Assembly: GCA_947565475.1 (NCBI GenBank)
Contig: CANOGI010000005.1
Span: 1 to 25,059, forward strand
DNA length: 25,059 nt
DNA from: an uncultured Eubacteriaceae bacterium
Lineage (GTDB): Bacteria; Bacillota; Clostridia; Lachnospirales; CAG-274
Direction: 5' to 3'
Part shown: piece by piece, positions 17,122 through 24,969 of the stretch
Numbering within the stretch: the stretch's first letter is position 1
How the letters are laid out: the number at the start of each line of letters is the position of its first letter
The notes under the pieces: model-generated
Database searches by the model: none
What the model was told of the DNA's origin: nothing
What the model saw: the letters and a program-made list of their open reading frames with translations, nothing else
Position numbers and translations under genes: made by a program

Positions 17122-18336
17122 TTATTCACGTGAGTAGTATTTAAGCGCGGAAAGACTTAAAGGGTGAATTATACGTTTTTTTTCAGTATTAAAGTCTATT
17201 GTGTGTTTTAAAGCGGTATATACCGCTTTATCAAGGTCCTCATAAGCGGTTTTCCGTATTTCATCTATACCGTCGAAAGGTTTTCTGCCCGCTTCTATCA
17301 TATCCGCCAAATATATTATTTTCTCAAGGTCTGACATATCCGCGCGACCTGTTGTATGATATTTTATAGCGTTTAATATCTCAAAATCAGTTATTAAGTA
17401 ATCTTTTCTCGCTATCTCAGCGCCAAGAAAGCTGTGGGCTAAGTCAAGCTGTTTTTTTATAACGTCGTCAAGCTCAATATTATATTCAGAGCATAAATTT
17501 ATCGTTTGCTCACGTGTAAAATCTTTAGCGCAGTCATGAAGAAGTCCAGCAGTATAAGCTTTTTCCGCGTTTATTCCCCATACTCCCGCGAGTTTCGCCG
17601 CTTCTTCGGCCACACCCTGAGTATGAGAAAATCTTTTTGGCGTTAAAACTGTATGAAGCTTTTGATTTATAAAAGTGAAAAATGGCTTATTTTTAAAAGC
17701 TGTTTTATATAATCCAAATTTCATTATATATTGTTCTACCTCGTCCGGCAAAAGGTATTTTATGGATTTTTGCGCTATTACCCTGTTTCTTATATCAGTT
17801 GAGGAAATAGCGAGAGCCGGAATCTCTATAAATATAAGATTTATTTTATAATTGTCCTCAACGTTTTTAAGACTTAAAAGCAATGACTCTTTATCATATC
17901 CGGGTCTGGTCACGGCTACAAAGCGACATATTTTAAGAAGCTCCTCAGGGTTTTTCCATGTGAGTATATCATGTATGGCGTCCGCTCCCGTTATAAAGAA
18001 TATTTCCGTATCCAAACCGCATATTTTTTTTAGACTTCGTATGGTGTCTATAGTATATGTCATTCCGGGACGGTCTATTTCTATTCGGGATACGTTAAAG
18101 TATGGATTATTAGCGGTAGCGAGTACGGTCATTAAATAACGGTGCTCATCGTGCTCGACTGTTTTATTGTTTTTATGCGGGGGTCTGCCTGTTGGTATGA
18201 AAAGAACTTTCTGCGCTCCTATTTCCATACGGACGGTTTCCGCCGCTACAAGATGGCCATAATGTATAGGGTCAAAAGTTCCGCCCATTATGGCTATTTT
18301 TTTACAATTTTTTATATCCGAAATTTCATCCCTCAT
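17122..18336 (-). CDS. nadD: Nicotinate-nucleotide adenylyltransferase fused to YqeK-type HD hydrolase
   Basis: A two-domain cytosolic enzyme of 404 aa. Residues 10-210 are NadD, which adenylates nicotinate mononucleotide to deamido-NAD: nucleotide-binding GGTFDPIHYGHL (18-29), PTGRPPHK (48-55) and ISSTDIR (178-184). Residues 220-404 are a YqeK-like HD domain, whose family members hydrolyse diadenosine tetraphosphate symmetrically: RFSHTQGV with H238, AGLLHDCAKD with H267/D268, KYHTTG with H327 and YLADMIE with D345. All expected metal ligands are present, so both halves look active. In most Bacillota the two are separate adjacent genes, and fused versions are known. AAAGGTG precedes the ATG. 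The order yqeK then rsfS (after an inserted repeat) is the conserved neighbourhood. Confidence 0.94.
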   Translation of the reverse strand: MRDEISDIKNCKKIAIMGGTFDPIHYGHLVAAETVRMEIGAQKVLFIPTGRPPHKNNKTVEHDEHRYLMTVLATANNPYFNVSRIEIDRPGMTYTIDTIRSLKKICGLDTEIFFITGADAIHDILTWKNPEELLKICRFVAVTRPGYDKESLLLSLKNVEDNYKINLIFIEIPALAISSTDIRNRVIAQKSIKYLLPDEVEQYIMKFGLYKTAFKNKPFFTFINQKLHTVLTPKRFSHTQGVAEEAAKLAGVWGINAEKAYTAGLLHDCAKDFTREQTINLCSEYNIELDDVIKKQLDLAHSFLGAEIARKDYLITDFEILNAIKYHTTGRADMSDLEKIIYLADMIEAGRKPFDGIDEIRKTAYEDLDKAVYTALKHTIDFNTEKKRIIHPLSLSALKYYSRE

Positions 18337-18551
18337 TTATATTTTCACCTTTTCTAAAAAAATATGGAGTTTTAAAATACTTATAAATTTATTCTGATTT
18401 TTTGTGTATTAGTTTTTAGATACTCTGTAAAGGAACAAAAGCAAGTTTTTCTTATTATATCACATATATATTTAAAAAGTCTACAGAAAACAGGGATTAA
18501 ATATAAGGAAATCAATTTTTTATATATAAGTTTTATTATTCCATTTGTGTT

Positions 18552-19163
18552 TTATTTGTTATTAATATAAAATCTCCATGGAAACTCTATAGCTTCTTCG
18601 GCGTAATCTATATTTATTCTTTTACTTGTCTTTATTATGTCAGGGTTTATGGTTTCACCCTCGCATATATAAAGTTTATCGCCCATAAGAGATATTTTAT
18701 CAAATTCTTTTGTTATGTCAAGGGCCTTACACAGTTTTCCGGGACCGTTTAAGAAATTTTTCAGCTGATATGTGCTTAATTCATTATACGGTTTTTTATA
18801 CCGTATATGTGACAGAATGTTTAAGTCTGAGGCGGAAACAAGTTCTCCTCCTCGTATCAATACGGCACAGGGAACATTTTTGGGTTCTGTTACTACGTTT
18901 AAACAGTAGTACATACCATATATAAGATACACATATGCCGACCCTCCCTCTAAAAAGAGTGATTCTGTTCTGGGAGTGCGTTTCCCTTTATAAGCGTGGC
19001 ACGCTTTATCAATCATTCCTATATACCCTTCTGTTTCAGTAATTTTTAATATAAGCTTTTTTTTATCTTTTACCCGAACTATATATTTGCCTATCAGATT
19101 TTTAGCCACCGTAAGTGTGTCGTCAAGGTAAAAGGATTTTGGGAGTTTTTTTAATGAGGGCAT
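18552..19163 (-). CDS. 3-methyladenine DNA glycosylase (AAG/MPG family)
   Basis: A base-excision repair enzyme that removes alkylated purines such as 3-methyladenine. At 203 aa it has normal length for bacterial AAG-type glycosylases. Conserved features: ETEGY (43-47, the expected catalytic glutamate being E45 and the intercalating tyrosine Y47), DKACHAYKGKRTPR (52-65), YVYLIYGMYYCLNVV (77-91) and the CAVLIRGGEL block. ATG at 19163 is chosen because AAGGTG lies 6 nt before it; a GTG three codons earlier overlaps that site and is unlikely. It is a single gene divergent from coaBC, with a TATAAT and a 7-bp-arm palindrome upstream. Confidence 0.93.
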   Translation of the reverse strand: MPSLKKLPKSFYLDDTLTVAKNLIGKYIVRVKDKKKLILKITETEGYIGMIDKACHAYKGKRTPRTESLFLEGGSAYVYLIYGMYYCLNVVTEPKNVPCAVLIRGGELVSASDLNILSHIRYKKPYNELSTYQLKNFLNGPGKLCKALDITKEFDKISLMGDKLYICEGETINPDIIKTSKRINIDYAEEAIEFPWRFYINNK

Positions 19164-19189
19164 TAAAATCACCTTTTCATAAAATATTA

Positions 19190-19219
19190 ATTATACAAAG
19201 CGCTATTAAGACAATAGCG
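19190..19219 (-). promoter_or_regulatory. Probable promoter and operator of the glycosylase gene
   Basis: Minus-strand TATAAT at 19195-19190 is followed upstream by the palindrome CGCTATT-AAGAC-AATAGCG (19201-19219), which occupies the spacer and -35 zone. No good -35 hexamer is present, so a regulator binding there is plausible. Confidence 0.4.
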
Positions 19220-19710
19220 AACAATCAAATAAAACAGATTAAGATGATATTTTTTAGTGTGAGAAAAAAGGCGAATATAATCACTGTTTATGATAAGAGG
19301 TTTTGACACGGCAATAGAAAATATCAGTGAAATTTGTAATATTTAATCGCGCGGTATTGCCATAATTGTTGCTGATTATATAGTATACATTTTTTTTATG
19401 GATTTGTAAAGTTTAGGTTTAAATAAACACAGGGCAAGTTAAATAATAAAAATGTTTTTTTGAAAAAAGTTAAGTGTTAGTGTTACTTTTTTTGAAAAAT
19501 AAAGCTAAACGTAACTTTTAAATTTATAAAATTATTTTTAGTATTTTTGTGATATATTTCCTTAAATATTTACACGGGCTTTTTGTGAAATATATGGATT
19601 TTTTTCAAAAACTGTGATATTATAGTGCTATTAACATAAAACGCTATTATTTTATAATCGAAAAATTTAAGAACAAATAAATTTGCCGATTATAGCAGAG
19701 AGGGATAAAA
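19220..19710. other. AT-rich divergent intergenic region
   Basis: No gene is visible. A GGCAATA (about 19314) and TATTGCC (about 19354) pair could fold around a 35-nt loop. An extended -10 element, TG-A-TATTAT (19615-19623), lies 88 bp before coaBC and is the best promoter candidate for that gene, with a poor -35. Confidence 0.35.
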
Positions 19711-20892
19711 ATGCTTAAAGGGAAAACTGTTGTTATTGGAGTTACGGGAAGTGTGGCAGCGTATAAAGCGGCTTATCTTTCAAGACTTTTTATAAAGAAA
19801 AACGCCGAGGTTCATATTATACTAACTCAAAACGGGGCGAGGTTTATTACTCCGCTTACTTTTGAGTCGCTTACGGGTACGAAATGTTTAACCGATACTT
19901 TTGACAGAAATTTTGAGTTTGATATTAAACATATTTCTATAGCGAAAAAAGCCGATTTATTTATAGTGGCTCCGGCAAGCGCTAATATTATCGGGAAAAT
20001 AACGGGAGGCATAGCCGATGATATGCTTTCCACAACTATTATGGCGGCGGTTTGCCCTAAAATTATAGTGCCCGCCATGAACACAAATATGCTTCATAAT
20101 TCTATTGTACAGGAAAATATTGAGAAACTTAAAAGACATGGTTATAAAATTATCGCTCCTGAAAGGGGTCTTTTGGCTTGCAAAGATGTTGGAGATGGGA
20201 AATTTCCCGAACCGGAGAGTATTTTAGAATACGCTTTATGTGAGATAGCTAAAAATAAAGATATGAAAGGGAAAAAAGTTATTGTTACGGCGGGCCCGAC
20301 GAGAGAGTCATTTGACCCTGTAAGGTTTATCTCAAATCATTCCACGGGAAAAATGGGGTACGCCTTAGCGAAAGAATGTATTATGAGGGGGGCGGACGTT
20401 ACTCTTATTACAGGGCCATCTTCTTTAAAGCCGCCTATGTTCGCTGATGTTGTAAACGTATTGTCAGCGGAGGAAATGTATGAGGAGGTTATAAAACGGT
20501 TTGACTCCTGCGATTATATTTTTAAGGCGGCGGCTGTATGTGATTATACTCCTTATGAGACTTATGAAAATAAAATAAAGAAATCTGACGGCGATATGTC
20601 AATTTCATTAAAACGGACGAAAGATATTTTAAAGACTTTGGGAGAGCGGAAAAAAAATCAGTTTATATGCGGTTTTTCAATGGAGACGGAAAATCTTTTG
20701 GAGAATTCCCGTGAAAAGCTTATTAAGAAAAAGGCTGATATGATTATCGCCAACAATCTTAAAACGGAAGGCGCCGGCTTTGGAACGGATACAAATGTCA
20801 TAACGATTATAACAGAAAATAATATTAAGAAACTATCTAAAATGAGTAAAGAAAAAGCGGCGTGTGAAATTATAAACGAGGTGCTTAAATGA
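19711..20892 (+). CDS. coaBC: Bifunctional phosphopantothenoylcysteine decarboxylase / phosphopantothenate-cysteine ligase
   Basis: It carries out two steps of coenzyme A synthesis: CoaB joins cysteine to 4'-phosphopantothenate, and CoaC decarboxylates the product using FMN. The 393-aa protein has CoaC first (1-180): GVTGSVAAYKA (10-20), catalytic H74 in KHISIA, PAMNTNM (121-127) and the flap cysteine C157 in GLLACKDVGDGKFPEPE. CoaB follows (about 187-393): VTAGPTRESFDPVRFISNHSTGKMG and the KAAAVCDY...NKIKK region. AGAGAGGGAT precedes the ATG. The stop overlaps the ispE start (ATGA), so translation of the two is coupled. The pairing with ispE is not a functional pathway link. Confidence 0.96.
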   Translation: MLKGKTVVIGVTGSVAAYKAAYLSRLFIKKNAEVHIILTQNGARFITPLTFESLTGTKCLTDTFDRNFEFDIKHISIAKKADLFIVAPASANIIGKITGGIADDMLSTTIMAAVCPKIIVPAMNTNMLHNSIVQENIEKLKRHGYKIIAPERGLLACKDVGDGKFPEPESILEYALCEIAKNKDMKGKKVIVTAGPTRESFDPVRFISNHSTGKMGYALAKECIMRGADVTLITGPSSLKPPMFADVVNVLSAEEMYEEVIKRFDSCDYIFKAAAVCDYTPYETYENKIKKSDGDMSISLKRTKDILKTLGERKKNQFICGFSMETENLLENSREKLIKKKADMIIANNLKTEGAGFGTDTNVITIITENNIKKLSKMSKEKAACEIINEVLK

Positions 20893-21758
20893 GTGAATCT
20901 GTAAAGATAAAGGCGAGAGCGAAAATTAATGTTATTCTTGACATTCTTGGGAGAAGAGACGACGGATACCACGAAATAAAGACGATTATGCAGACTTTGG
21001 ATTTATCTGACACAATAACGGTAAGTAAAAATGAGACAGATATTATAACCATTAGTACGAACAGCGGCAAAATACCCGCTGACAGTTCCAATCTCGCCTA
21101 CAAGGCGGCAGAATGTCTTAAAGAGAGTTATAATATTAATGGCGGAATAGCTATAAAAATAGATAAAAATATTCCCGTTGCCGCGGGGTTGGCCGGCGGA
21201 AGCTCTGACTGTGCCGCTACTTTAATAGCTGTGAGGGACTTGTATAATCTTCCGGCTGTCAATTCGGAACTTGCGGAAATCGGAAAATCTATAGGGGCTG
21301 ACGTTCCGTATTGTATTTACGGGGGAACTTATCTCGCGGAGGGAATAGGCGAGAAACTTACAAAACTTCCTCCATTACCTATGATAAATGTACTTATAGC
21401 AAAGCCGGATATTGACGTATCAACGGCGTGGGTATATAAAAATTTTGACTTATCAAAGGTGAGAAAAGTTCCCAATGTGGATAAAATGAGAGAGTATATT
21501 GAGGAAAACAATATACAGGAAATTTGCCATAACTTATGTAATGTTCTTGAGTCTGTTACGGCGGAGAAATATCCTATTATAGACGATATAAAAAAAGCGA
21601 TGATAGAATTCGGGGCTTTGGGAACACTTATGAGCGGAAGCGGCCCTACTGTGTTCGGGCTGTATATGGAAAAAAAAGAATGCGAGAAAGCTTTTAACTA
21701 TTTGCGTGAAAAGTTAGGAATCGCGGATTGCTTTATAACAAAAGTATCAAATAATTGA
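20889..21758 (+). CDS. ispE: 4-diphosphocytidyl-2-C-methyl-D-erythritol kinase
   Basis: A GHMP-family kinase of the MEP (non-mevalonate) isoprenoid pathway, phosphorylating the 2-hydroxyl of CDP-methylerythritol. At 289 aa it has usual length. Features: N-terminal KARAKINVILDI with active-site K12, the ATP-binding GHMP motif PVAAGLAGGSSDCAAT (96-111), IGADVPYCIYGG with D138, and the C-terminal motif LMSGSGPTVFG. It starts inside the coaBC stop codon (ATGA overlap). The coupling makes a separate ribosome binding site less important, though GAGG lies upstream. A family B element begins 7 bp after its stop, and no separate terminator is visible before that element. Confidence 0.96.
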   Translation: MSESVKIKARAKINVILDILGRRDDGYHEIKTIMQTLDLSDTITVSKNETDIITISTNSGKIPADSSNLAYKAAECLKESYNINGGIAIKIDKNIPVAAGLAGGSSDCAATLIAVRDLYNLPAVNSELAEIGKSIGADVPYCIYGGTYLAEGIGEKLTKLPPLPMINVLIAKPDIDVSTAWVYKNFDLSKVRKVPNVDKMREYIEENNIQEICHNLCNVLESVTAEKYPIIDDIKKAMIEFGALGTLMSGSGPTVFGLYMEKKECEKAFNYLREKLGIADCFITKVSNN

Positions 21759-21764
21759 TGTGAG

Positions 21765-21993
21765 TTAGGGAAACACCACACAAAGAGGTAATAAAAATAA
21801 TTTTACGAAAAAATACGCTTCTAACGAAAAAGTGTTTTCGTTTAAATGGGATTAAAAATCCCACACTTTCGCTAAATAGACGCCGCAAAGATGCGCGGGC
21901 GGCTTTTAGCCGACTTTTGCGTAGCAAAAGCATTGACTATTGGCCGCTCCCGCTAAAATCATTTTTATTTTTTAACTATGCGGTGTTTCCTTA
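21765..21993 (+). repeat. Family B element, copy 2 (MITE-like)
   Basis: It opens TTAGGGAAACACCACAC and closes GCGGTGTTTCCTTA; TTA or TTAA ends may be target duplication. About 229 bp, matching 16129-16353 in opposite orientation, with the same internal hairpins (AACGAAAAAGTGTTTTCGTT, GGGATTAAAAATCCC, CGGCTTTTAGCCG, CTTTTGCGTAGCAAAAG). It may double as the ispE terminator because it is so structured. Confidence 0.75.
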
Positions 21994-22060
21994 GATAAAA
22001 AATAACAGTAAAAAGTAGTTTCGCGTGAAGGTTTTTATCAGATTTTCTCAAAATTGTGAT

Positions 22061-22103
22061 GGAGTATCTAAATGTCTGTATAAAAATGGTTTTCAGATAC
22101 TCC
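22061..22103 (-). terminator. Possible terminator of the WG/SLH gene
   Basis: GGAGTATCT (22061-22069) pairs with AGATACTCC (22095-22103) around a 25-nt loop, 30 bp beyond the stop on the minus strand. The T tract is weak, so this is tentative. Confidence 0.35.
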
Positions 22104-22132
22104 ATAAAGAAATTGCCGAGATTAATCTATTT

Positions 22133-23917
22133 TTAAAAATTCCAATAGTATACGTCGTAAAATCTTGTCATTGTTGTAATCGCTTGTTCTCTGCTGTAAC
22201 TATACCAGGGAGAAAATTTGTTTTTTTCTGTTCCGACCATAACAGGAACGTCTGCTCGTCCTTTAAAATTTATAACTTTGTAAATGCTTTCTTTCGCCCA
22301 AGAGGCGAAATAGCTTTTATCTGAGAATTGTACGCTTTTGTCCGCGTCTACCGTATAATCTATAGCGTCAGCCATATTTATAATCATAACGGCGGCTTCT
22401 TGTCTTGTTATAGTATCGTCGGGGCAGAACAAACCGTCTCCCTTGCCGCTTACAATCCCAAGCTTATTGGCTAAAATGATACTCTCATCTTTCGTGTCTT
22501 TAAATGGGTTTGATGAGATGTCAATTTTCTCTTTATCGCAATAGGTCTGTATTGATAAATCTTCCAAGTTTTCGTCTTTTTCATGCGTTATACATTTAAG
22601 ATATGTTTTGACGGCGAGTTTACAAAACTCACCTCTGGTTATTTTCTCGCTGAAATCGGAGTTTATCTCGTCGGGAATAATGTTAAGCCAACCTCCGTAT
22701 ACGATATTATCTTTCGCCCAATCACTACATTCGGGATAATTTATTTCTTCCTCAAGGCTCACTATTTCTTTTTTACCGTCTTTAGACAAAATAAATCTGC
22801 CGTCTTTTATATCAGCCATATTTTCTAAATATACAATATTGTCGTATACGGGCTTTATGACTTCGTTCCCCTTTTTATCGATTACGCCGTATTTTCCGTT
22901 ATATACATCGTCATAACCTTTTCCGCCGTATTTAACTTCTGTGGAACCATACTGTATAATGGCGTAGTTATTGTAAAATTGTATAGGAGTGTCATATTTT
23001 GGCTCTATCAGTGTATTTAAGTCTTTATCAGCTAAGCCATAGCGGCCGAAAGTTTTCCCATATGTGGGCTTTATTGAGATAAGCTCAATATAGTTATCGC
23101 TGTTTTCATTATTTTCATATAAATTAGCGGCGAAATAATCAGTAAGGGTTTTATAAAATACAGGGGTTTTATTTTCAATTTTATAATAACTGAAGCTCTC
23201 GTCAGTTTTTTTGCAGGCATACGTGGTATCTCCGCATACCAAAAATTCGTCGTATTCGGGAGGAATAACTATTTTAAAGTTCTCGTCAATAAACCCGTAT
23301 TTATACGGCTCGTTATCTTTATGCCGAGGGGATACTTCCATAAGTCCGTTTACAAATTCATAGTTTATACTGTCATATTCTATAGGAAGAATAATATTAC
23401 CGTTTATGTCTATTATTCCATGAATAAAAGAGGTTAAGCCTATACGATAAGCGTCATATCCGGAAATTTTATCAACAAAATTTATATTATCGTATTTTTC
23501 GCTTAAATTTGTAATGACGTTGCCTTTTCCGTCAAGAATACTGTAATTATTGTTTTCTGAGTATATATATATATCAGGAGAGTCTGTAAAGTTTATACAT
23601 CCGGGAAGAGGCCCGAAAATTGTTTCCCCGTTTTCGTCAAGAAGGCTTTCTTTACTGTTTTCATCTTCATATTTATATATACCCGTAAAGGGTGTGAATT
23701 TTATATATCCAACAAGAGGCCCGAAAATACTGTTTCCGTTTTTATCAGCAACCAGCTCAATGGGTATTCCGCTTTCTTGAAATGTTTCGCATATATATGT
23801 TTCCTTATTTTCTGAAGGGGTCACATAGTCATATTCTTCCTGCCATTTTTCATTGGCGAAAACAGAATAGGGATTTAAAATAACTGTTAATAACAAAAGT
23901 ATGATTAGTTTTTTCAT
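22133..23917 (-). CDS. Secreted WG-repeat protein with C-terminal SLH modules
   Basis: A 594-aa exported protein, probably anchored to the wall by SLH modules; its ligand is unknown. A signal peptide covers about residues 1-21 (cleavage near VFANE). Residues 48-140 hold imperfect repeats of about 36 residues with the phrase DENGETIFGPLPGCINFT. Residues 160-385 hold WG-type (KWG) repeats, each with a YGFIDENF..I.PPEYD or YGVIDKKGNEVIKPVYD pattern (about 166, 207, 293, 343). Residues 395-594 hold three SLH-like segments: WAKDNIVYGGW...ITRGEFCKLAV, NPFKDTKD...TITRQEAAVMII and FSDKSYFASWAKESI...YSREQAITTMTRFY. AAGGAGAGATG precedes the ATG. It is monocistronic and shares the SLH architecture with the 5146-7167 protein, though the outer domains are unrelated. 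Confidence 0.85.
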   Translation of the reverse strand: MKKLIILLLLTVILNPYSVFANEKWQEEYDYVTPSENKETYICETFQESGIPIELVADKNGNSIFGPLVGYIKFTPFTGIYKYEDENSKESLLDENGETIFGPLPGCINFTDSPDIYIYSENNNYSILDGKGNVITNLSEKYDNINFVDKISGYDAYRIGLTSFIHGIIDINGNIILPIEYDSINYEFVNGLMEVSPRHKDNEPYKYGFIDENFKIVIPPEYDEFLVCGDTTYACKKTDESFSYYKIENKTPVFYKTLTDYFAANLYENNENSDNYIELISIKPTYGKTFGRYGLADKDLNTLIEPKYDTPIQFYNNYAIIQYGSTEVKYGGKGYDDVYNGKYGVIDKKGNEVIKPVYDNIVYLENMADIKDGRFILSKDGKKEIVSLEEEINYPECSDWAKDNIVYGGWLNIIPDEINSDFSEKITRGEFCKLAVKTYLKCITHEKDENLEDLSIQTYCDKEKIDISSNPFKDTKDESIILANKLGIVSGKGDGLFCPDDTITRQEAAVMIINMADAIDYTVDADKSVQFSDKSYFASWAKESIYKVINFKGRADVPVMVGTEKNKFSPWYSYSREQAITTMTRFYDVYYWNF

Positions 23918-24061
23918 TTTATAACATCTCTCCTTTCAAAGCCTATAATTATAATCAAAGAATATTTGTACTTTTGTTTTACAAGAATATTCTAAAACTA
24001 TGACGGATAACTTTCTTTGCTGGTTAAAAAGTGTGTGGATTTTGAGGTTTATTGATTAATA

Positions 24062-24640
24062 TTATAGGGTATTAATTTTACTTGTGAACTTCTCAATTTC
24101 ATTATAGATGAATAATTTTTTCTCTTCCTCAAAATAATCAAAATCCTTTAAGGGGAATTTATCTGTGTCCGTATATTTTAAAACTCTATCAAGAGAAGCG
24201 TTTAACTCTCTCAAAATTAATCTTGAGATTTTTTCGGCGGGTGAAAAGTCTTTTGTCGCTCCTCCTCCGGTAAGAATGAGATAACCTCTCTTTCTTTTCA
24301 TATCAAAGTTTGGGTCTTTTCTTATATTTTTTGAGACAAAAAGGTATTGAAACCTTGAAAAAAAGCTTAAAAGATTTCCGCTTAACATTGAGTAATGAAG
24401 AGGCGATGAGATTATAATATTATCAGCCGATTTTAAATCTTCTAAAAAAGCGGGCATATTATCGTTTATTGAGCAGGAGTCTGATGTATGACACTTTCGG
24501 CAGTCAATACAAGGGGAAACGTTTAAGAAAAAGGTGTTAATGATTTTACAATCCCCGTTTATTTTTGGGATAATCATATTGAGTAATTTTATTGTATCCC
24601 CGTTTTTTCTCGGAGAACCGTTTAATATGACAGTGTACAT
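24062..24640 (-). CDS. Iron-sulfur flavoprotein / NADPH-dependent FMN reductase family
   Basis: A 192-aa flavodoxin-fold protein expected to bind FMN and pass electrons in the cytosol. The phosphate loop is GSPRKNGDT (8-16). Four cysteines, C44, C47, C50 and C56, form CX2CX2CX5C, the compact motif of archaeal and clostridial iron-sulfur flavoproteins (Isf), which ligates a [4Fe-4S] cluster. Later come SSPLHYSMLSGNLLSFFSRFQ, the usual dimer and flavin-contact segment, and LTGGGATKDF. AAAGGGGGC precedes the ATG. It is a single gene, separated from lysS by a strong hairpin terminator and a repeat, so it probably has its own promoter. The physiological partner is unknown, and oxygen or quinone reduction is only a guess from the family. 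Confidence 0.85.
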   Translation of the reverse strand: MYTVILNGSPRKNGDTIKLLNMIIPKINGDCKIINTFFLNVSPCIDCRKCHTSDSCSINDNMPAFLEDLKSADNIIISSPLHYSMLSGNLLSFFSRFQYLFVSKNIRKDPNFDMKRKRGYLILTGGGATKDFSPAEKISRLILRELNASLDRVLKYTDTDKFPLKDFDYFEEEKKLFIYNEIEKFTSKINTL

Positions 24641-24713
24641 AAAATTTTGCCCCCTTTAAGCAATCATTGAAAAAAGTTTTCATAAGTAAAATCTGCGATA
24701 TCCTAAATAAAGA

Positions 24714-24740
24714 GCAGAGGTTTAAAGCGTAAACCTCTGC
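24714..24740 (-). terminator. Terminator between lysS and the flavoprotein gene
   Basis: GCAGAGGTTTA (24714-24724) and TAAACCTCTGC (24730-24740) make a perfect 11-bp stem with a 5-nt loop. On the minus strand it is followed by a T-rich tract (TCTTTATTT). It most likely ends the lysS transcript, although 230 bp beyond its stop. Confidence 0.75.
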
Positions 24741-24767
24741 TTAATTTATCATATAGCTTATGAAAGT

Positions 24768-24954
24768 TATAGTCAAACAATTTAAAGATAAACAAGTTTG
24801 ACGGTTAAAAATTATTTTTGATATATTGAGACTGGTAGTGAGGTTTCAATATGCCACCAACGAATCCAAGGTAAGCGGCATATGCCACAGTGCTTGTCTC
24901 TCTACGTGGTTTTGTGAAAATAGTTTTTGTTTATTTTCACGTTAATTGACTATA
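24768..24954. repeat. Family A element after lysS
   Basis: It runs from TATAGTCAAACAATTTAAAG to TTTTCACGTTAATTGACTATA without its outer base, 187 bp. Its left 45 bp follow the family consensus (ACAAGTTTGACGGTTAAAAAT). The central part differs from other copies and holds a GCGGCATATGCC palindrome-like segment near 24877. It lies 15 bp beyond the lysS stop. Confidence 0.7.
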
Positions 24955-24969
24955 AGGATTAAAATAATT

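Noticed and set aside
19115..19306. 63-residue open frame between the glycosylase and coaBC
   Set aside because: It runs antisense over the glycosylase start and its promoter, with no ribosome binding site.
22025..22324. 99-residue plus-strand open frame
   Set aside because: It is antisense to the WG/SLH gene and shows no family features.
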